From Andeanibacterium sp035497315 (GTDB lineage: Bacteria; Pseudomonadota; Alphaproteobacteria; Sphingomonadales; Sphingomonadaceae), in contig DATJDU010000051.1 in NCBI GenBank assembly GCA_035497315.1, forward strand, positions 1-64,000: DNA of 64,000 nucleotides, written 5' to 3'. The notes beneath the pieces are model-generated. The model was given only the letters and a program-made list of their open reading frames with translations, did no database searches and was not told where the DNA came from. This document shows positions 60,869 through 64,000 of this stretch, piece after piece. The translations under genes and the position numbers were made by a program. How positions within the stretch are numbered: the first letter of the stretch is position 1; every line of letters begins with the position of its first letter.

Positions 60869-61453
60869 TTACAGGCCGCGAATGCCACGGTAATCGACAT
60901 CGACCACCCGGCCATACTTTACCCGACAAGTGAACGTGCCGGAATCATAACCCGACAAGCGGTTGTTCCATCCGCGATAGTCACCGCCCCAACCATTGCC
61001 GTAGCGGTTGTCGCCACGGCGCCATTCATGGCCACGTGTATTTACCGCGATACGGCCCTTGATACGATAACCGTTCCGCGTACGGTCGATATCGCGAACA
61101 TCGGTCACGTCGGCCCGGCCGCCATAGGAATACCGGCTCGCACGGCGTTCGGCAGCATTGACGCATTGTTCCACAGCTCTGCGAGCGCTCCCCCCTCGGC
61201 GATCACCGTAATACCGGTCATCATAGCCGCGGCGGTCGTCGTAACCGCGGCGGTCATCGTAGCGGTCGCGATCATTATTGGACGCTGCTGCGGCGATCGC
61301 TGCGATGCCGCCAACGATCAACGCACCGGCGATCACGTCACCTGCATCAATGCGATCGTCATGGCCGTCTCGGGCATAAGCGGGCGATACCGAAGCCATT
61401 GCCACGGCGCCTGCCGCAACGGTTCCGATCAGGCCCTTGGTCATGGTCCTCAT
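60869..61453 (-). CDS. Secreted glycine-zipper protein, paralogue 2
   Basis: The ATG at 61453 follows GAGGA and gives 194 residues. The signal peptide (LIGTVAAGAVAMASVSPAYA) is followed by DRIDAGDVIAGALIVGGIAA, the same segment as in paralogue 1. A Tyr/Arg/Asp repeat (RRGYDDRRGYDDRYYGDRRG) precedes a C-terminal domain with Cys in AVEQCVNAAERRA and GTFTCRVKYGRVVDVDYRG, aligned with the Cys pair of paralogue 1. The two genes lie in tandem 131 bp apart and probably arose by duplication. Confidence 0.72.
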   Translation of the reverse strand: MRTMTKGLIGTVAAGAVAMASVSPAYARDGHDDRIDAGDVIAGALIVGGIAAIAAAASNNDRDRYDDRRGYDDRRGYDDRYYGDRRGGSARRAVEQCVNAAERRASRYSYGGRADVTDVRDIDRTRNGYRIKGRIAVNTRGHEWRRGDNRYGNGWGGDYRGWNNRLSGYDSGTFTCRVKYGRVVDVDYRGIRGL

Positions 61454-61616
61454 GATAGCTGTCCTCTTCACTCTATGGGCGGGAATGCCCTGCCATGTGA
61501 AAGGGTCTAGCGATTCGGTGGTGATGCGATGCTGAATCGCCTCGACAGGAGATATTCATAATAACAGGCGATTTTATGAACAGCCTGCGCATTTGCAATG
61601 CTCGACACCGGGCAAC

Positions 61617-61651
61617 AAAAAACCCGCCAGGATCTCTCCCGGCGGGCTTTT
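61617..61651. terminator. Rho-independent terminator after rplQ
   Basis: CCCGCC pairs with GGCGGG (extended by partial pairing) between a run of six A and CTTTT, so it works for the minus-strand ribosomal operon and possibly both ways. Confidence 0.85.
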
Positions 61652-61676
61652 GAATTTCAGCGCGATGGCTGCGGAC

Positions 61677-62099
61677 TCAGGCTTCCGCCATATCCAGCTC
61701 TTCGCTCATCACCGGGCCACTGTCCTGACCCTTGGCATCCACGTCGCGGTCCACCAGTTCGATGATCGCGACCGGAGCAGCATCCGAAGCGCGAATGCCG
61801 GCCTTGATGATACGGGTATAGCCGCCTTCGCGACCAGCAAAACGCGTGGCCAGCACTTCAAACAGCTTCTTTTCCTGCGCTTCGTCCAGCAGGCGCGAAT
61901 GCGCCAGACGGCGGTTCGAAAGGCCGCCACGCTTGGCCAGCGTGATCAGCTTCTCGACATAAGGGCGCAGTTCCTTAGCCTTCGGCGTGGTGGTCTGGAT
62001 CTGCTCGTGCTTGATCAGCGCAGCAGCCATGTTGCGCATCAGAGCGGCGCGGTGGCCGGACTTGCGCTGCAGTTTGCGGCCGGAAAGTTTATGACGCAT
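61677..62099 (-). CDS. rplQ: 50S ribosomal protein L17
   Basis: This 140-residue protein has the classic start MRHKLSGRKLQRKSGHRAAL and MRNMAAALIKHEQIQTTTPK, then LAKRGGLSNRRLAHSRL. It has a C-terminal extension (ASDAAPVAIIELVDRDVDAK) common in alphaproteobacteria. It is the last gene of the rpsM-rpsK-rpoA-rplQ operon, followed by a terminator. Confidence 0.97.
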   Translation of the reverse strand: MRHKLSGRKLQRKSGHRAALMRNMAAALIKHEQIQTTTPKAKELRPYVEKLITLAKRGGLSNRRLAHSRLLDEAQEKKLFEVLATRFAGREGGYTRIIKAGIRASDAAPVAIIELVDRDVDAKGQDSGPVMSEELDMAEA

Positions 62100-62217
62100 A
62101 TCTCTATCCTTCGTTCGTAAGGGGCCCGTATGAGGTAACCCGGTACTGGCGGCAGTTGGGGGTCGCCGCCGTCACCCTATTCATCGGCCCGGGCAAAGCT
62201 CGGGGCGATGCGATTGC

Positions 62218-63273
62218 TTAACCCAGCAATTCCTGCTCGAGCTTCTTGGCCATTTCCTCGATATTCTCGGGCGGCCAGCCAGGGATGTCCATGCCCAGGC
62301 GGAGGCCCATGGAGCTGAGGACTTCCTTGATCTCGTTGAGCGACTTGCGGCCGAAATTCGGTGTGCGCAACATCTCGGCTTCGGTCTTTTGAACCAGGTC
62401 GCCAATGTAGATGATGTTGTCATTCTTGAGACAGTTGGCCGAACGCACCGAAAGCTCAAGTTCGTCCACCTTCTTGAGAAGATAGCGGTTGAGCTGGTTG
62501 GCGTCCGATTCTTCCGGCTGTGCGGCGATACCGATCATCGGGCTGGAAGGCTGGGGAATGCCATCTTCGAAGTGGACGAACAGGGTCAACTGGTCCTGCA
62601 GAATGCGCGCGGCAAAGGCCACTGCATCTTCCGGAGTGACTGTGCCGTCGGTTTCAACGATCAGGCTCAGCTTGTCGTAGTCCAGTTCCTGGCCAACGCG
62701 GGCGTTCTCGACCTTGTAGCTGACCTGCTTGATCGGCGAATAGAGCGAGTCCACCGGAATCAGACCGATCGGGGCATCCGCTGGACGGTTGGAAACCGCC
62801 GGAACATAGCCCTTGCCCGTATCCGCGGTGAGTTCCATGTTCAACGTGGCGCCTTCGTCGAGATGGCAGATCACGAGATCCTTGTTCATCACCTCGATAT
62901 CGCCGGTTACGGCGATGTCGCCCGCCTTCACGTCAGCTGGCCCAGTTGCCGAAAGCTGCAGCCGCTTGGGGCCTTCGCCCTCCATCCGGAGCGCGATCTG
63001 CTTCACGTTCAGGACAATGTCAGTCACATCTTCGCGTACGCCAGCGAGCGACGAGAATTCATGCAGCACGTTCTCGATCTTGATCGAGGTGATCGCAGCG
63101 CCCTGCAGCGAGGAGAGCAGCACGCGGCGCAGGGCGTTGCCCAGCGTCAGGCCGAACCCGCGTTCGAGCGGTTCGGCAATGAAGGTCGCCTTGCGGCGAC
63201 CATCGCCGCCGGCCTTCACTTCGAGGCTGTTGGGCTTCTTGAGTTCCTGCCAGTTCTTCATGTTGACGGACAT
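62218..63273 (-). CDS. rpoA: RNA polymerase alpha subunit
   Basis: This 351-residue protein has an N-terminal assembly domain (ATFIAEPLERGFGLTLGNAL, RRVLLSSLQGAAITSIKIEN, and GKGYVPAVSNRPADAPIGLI near residue 155). A flexible linker leads to the C-terminal domain near 265-330, which binds UP elements and activators (ELSVRSANCLKNDNIIYIGD, LRTPNFGRKSLNEIKEVL). The ATG at 63273 is used; a second ATG four codons on is possible. Confidence 0.98.
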   Translation of the reverse strand: MSVNMKNWQELKKPNSLEVKAGGDGRRKATFIAEPLERGFGLTLGNALRRVLLSSLQGAAITSIKIENVLHEFSSLAGVREDVTDIVLNVKQIALRMEGEGPKRLQLSATGPADVKAGDIAVTGDIEVMNKDLVICHLDEGATLNMELTADTGKGYVPAVSNRPADAPIGLIPVDSLYSPIKQVSYKVENARVGQELDYDKLSLIVETDGTVTPEDAVAFAARILQDQLTLFVHFEDGIPQPSSPMIGIAAQPEESDANQLNRYLLKKVDELELSVRSANCLKNDNIIYIGDLVQKTEAEMLRTPNFGRKSLNEIKEVLSSMGLRLGMDIPGWPPENIEEMAKKLEQELLG

Positions 63274-63379
63274 GGACTTCCCCTAGAGGTTTTATTTGCG
63301 AGATCGGCCGTCGGCACAGGATGCACCGCGGCCGATCCGAATTACTGTGCGGATCCGAAGACCCGCGGGCAGGTTCAAA

Positions 63380-63769
63380 TCAGACGCGGCGGCGCTTGGA
63401 TGGCCGCACACCATTGTGCGGGATTGGCGTCACGTCGCGGATCGAGGTGATGGTGAAACCCACCGCCTGCAGGGCGCGCAGGGCGCTCTCGCGGCCCGAA
63501 CCCGGACCCTTCACTTCAACTTCCAAGGTCCGCACACCGTGTTCGGCGGCCTTCTTGCCGGCATCGTCTGCGGCAACCTGTGCCGCGTAAGGCGTCGACT
63601 TGCGACTTCCCTTGAAGCCCATCATCCCTGCCGAGGACCAGCTGATCGCGTTGCCCTGGGCATCCGTGATGGTGATCATGGTGTTGTTGAAGCTGGCGTT
63701 CACATGCGCGACGCCGCTGCTGATGTTCTTACGCTCGCGGCGCTTAATGCGCTGGGGTTCGCGTGCCAT
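63380..63769 (-). CDS. rpsK: 30S ribosomal protein S11
   Basis: This 129-residue protein has NISSGVAHVNASFNNTMITI, then SSAGMMGFKGSRKSTPYAAQ, and the conserved C terminus DVTPIPHNGVRPSKRRRV. It lies between rpsM and rpoA as usual. Confidence 0.98.
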   Translation of the reverse strand: MAREPQRIKRRERKNISSGVAHVNASFNNTMITITDAQGNAISWSSAGMMGFKGSRKSTPYAAQVAADDAGKKAAEHGVRTLEVEVKGPGSGRESALRALQAVGFTITSIRDVTPIPHNGVRPSKRRRV

Positions 63770-63823
63770 GGTTCGTATCCTGTCCTGAAAATGAGAAGGA
63801 GGCCTTGCCGGACGGGCTAAGGC

Positions 63824-64000
63824 TTACTTCTTCTTACCTGCGATCGGCTTGGCCTTGCCCTTGCGGGTGCGCGCATTTGTATGCGTGCGCTGCCCACGAA
63901 CGGGCAGGCCTTTGCGATGACGAAGGCCGCGATAGCAGGCCAGGTCCATCAGGCGCTTGATGTTCATCGCGGTGTTGCGGCGAAGATCGCCTTCCACGGT
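63824..64000 (-). CDS. rpsM: 30S ribosomal protein S13, 3' part
   Basis: The minus-strand frame is open from the window edge to the TAA at 63824-63826 and encodes about 58 C-terminal residues: NTAMNIKRLMDLACYRGLRH, RKGLPVRGQRTHTNARTRKG and a basic Lys-rich end. These are signature sequences of S13. The start lies beyond the window. Confidence 0.97.
   Translation of the reverse strand, partial: TVEGDLRRNTAMNIKRLMDLACYRGLRHRKGLPVRGQRTHTNARTRKGKAKPIAGKKK

Overview
The window looks like chromosomal DNA of a free-living, aerobic alphaproteobacterium of the order Sphingomonadales (Novosphingobium, Sphingobium or Erythrobacteraceae-like; genus not resolvable by eye). The reasons are the high GC content, the TCA cluster order mdh-...-sucD-sucA-sucB-lpd, the rpsM-rpsK-rpoA-rplQ end of the ribosomal operon, several TonB-dependent receptors, a carotenoid-cleavage-type oxygenase, and short dispersed palindromes of the type CCTGAGCCTGTCGAAGG that I associate with sphingomonads. 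No rRNA, tRNA, CRISPR array or intact insertion sequence was seen.

Layout. 0-12.5 kb: end of an amidohydrolase, carotenoid oxygenase, MOSC protein, two YbjN-like secreted proteins, a GIY-YIG protein between inverted repeats, a pteridine-reductase-like SDR with a cytochrome b and a sulfite-oxidase-like lipoprotein, a cyclopropane-fatty-acid-synthase-type methyltransferase, a MATE exporter, argG, a gene-poor and possibly structured stretch, and rlpA. 12.6-15.3 kb: accessory patch with a glycine-zipper lipoprotein, an orphan terminase-small-subunit-like protein carrying a palindromic repeat in frame, and an HNH nuclease. 15.4-26.1 kb: metal/tetrapyrrole uptake. A minus-strand operon (TonB receptor, exported and membrane-anchored CobN-like chelatase, ExbB/TolQ-like channel, DUF2149 protein) is divergent from a PepSY membrane protein and a siderophore-type TonB receptor. 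26.1-28.5 kb: small AT-richer DUF2335 island bounded by exact inverted repeats, then DUF2019 and CHRD genes. 28.5-31.4 kb: uvrA.

31.5-38.2 kb holds three related lipoproteins with transferrin-binding-protein-like (TbpB-type) beta domains, an HdeD-like membrane protein and a Slam outer-membrane protein. I read this as a type XI (Slam-dependent) surface-lipoprotein export locus, unusual for a non-pathogenic alphaproteobacterium. 38.4-48.4 kb: two secreted proteins, an M3 peptidase, a vitamin B12 importer (btuF-btuC-btuD-like) under a canonical cobalamin riboswitch, a SleB-type cell-wall hydrolase, a small conserved protein and a GGDEF-EAL protein.

48.7-56.9 kb: TCA genes mdh, a secreted protein of unknown function where sucC often lies, sucD, sucA, sucB, lpd. 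56.9-61.5 kb: M20 amidohydrolase, VOC protein, PepSY protein, TRIC/UPF0126 channel, and two related glycine-zipper secreted proteins. 61.6-64.0 kb: rplQ, rpoA, rpsK and the 3' part of rpsM on the minus strand.

The two parts I regard as most worth attention are the TonB-CobN-ExbB-DUF2149 operon, which resembles in gene content the haem-utilisation hmu operon of Bacteroidetes, and the Slam locus with three paralogous cargo lipoproteins. Both point to cell-envelope acquisition of a metal or metal-tetrapyrrole. All assignments were made by reading sequence; no database search was run.
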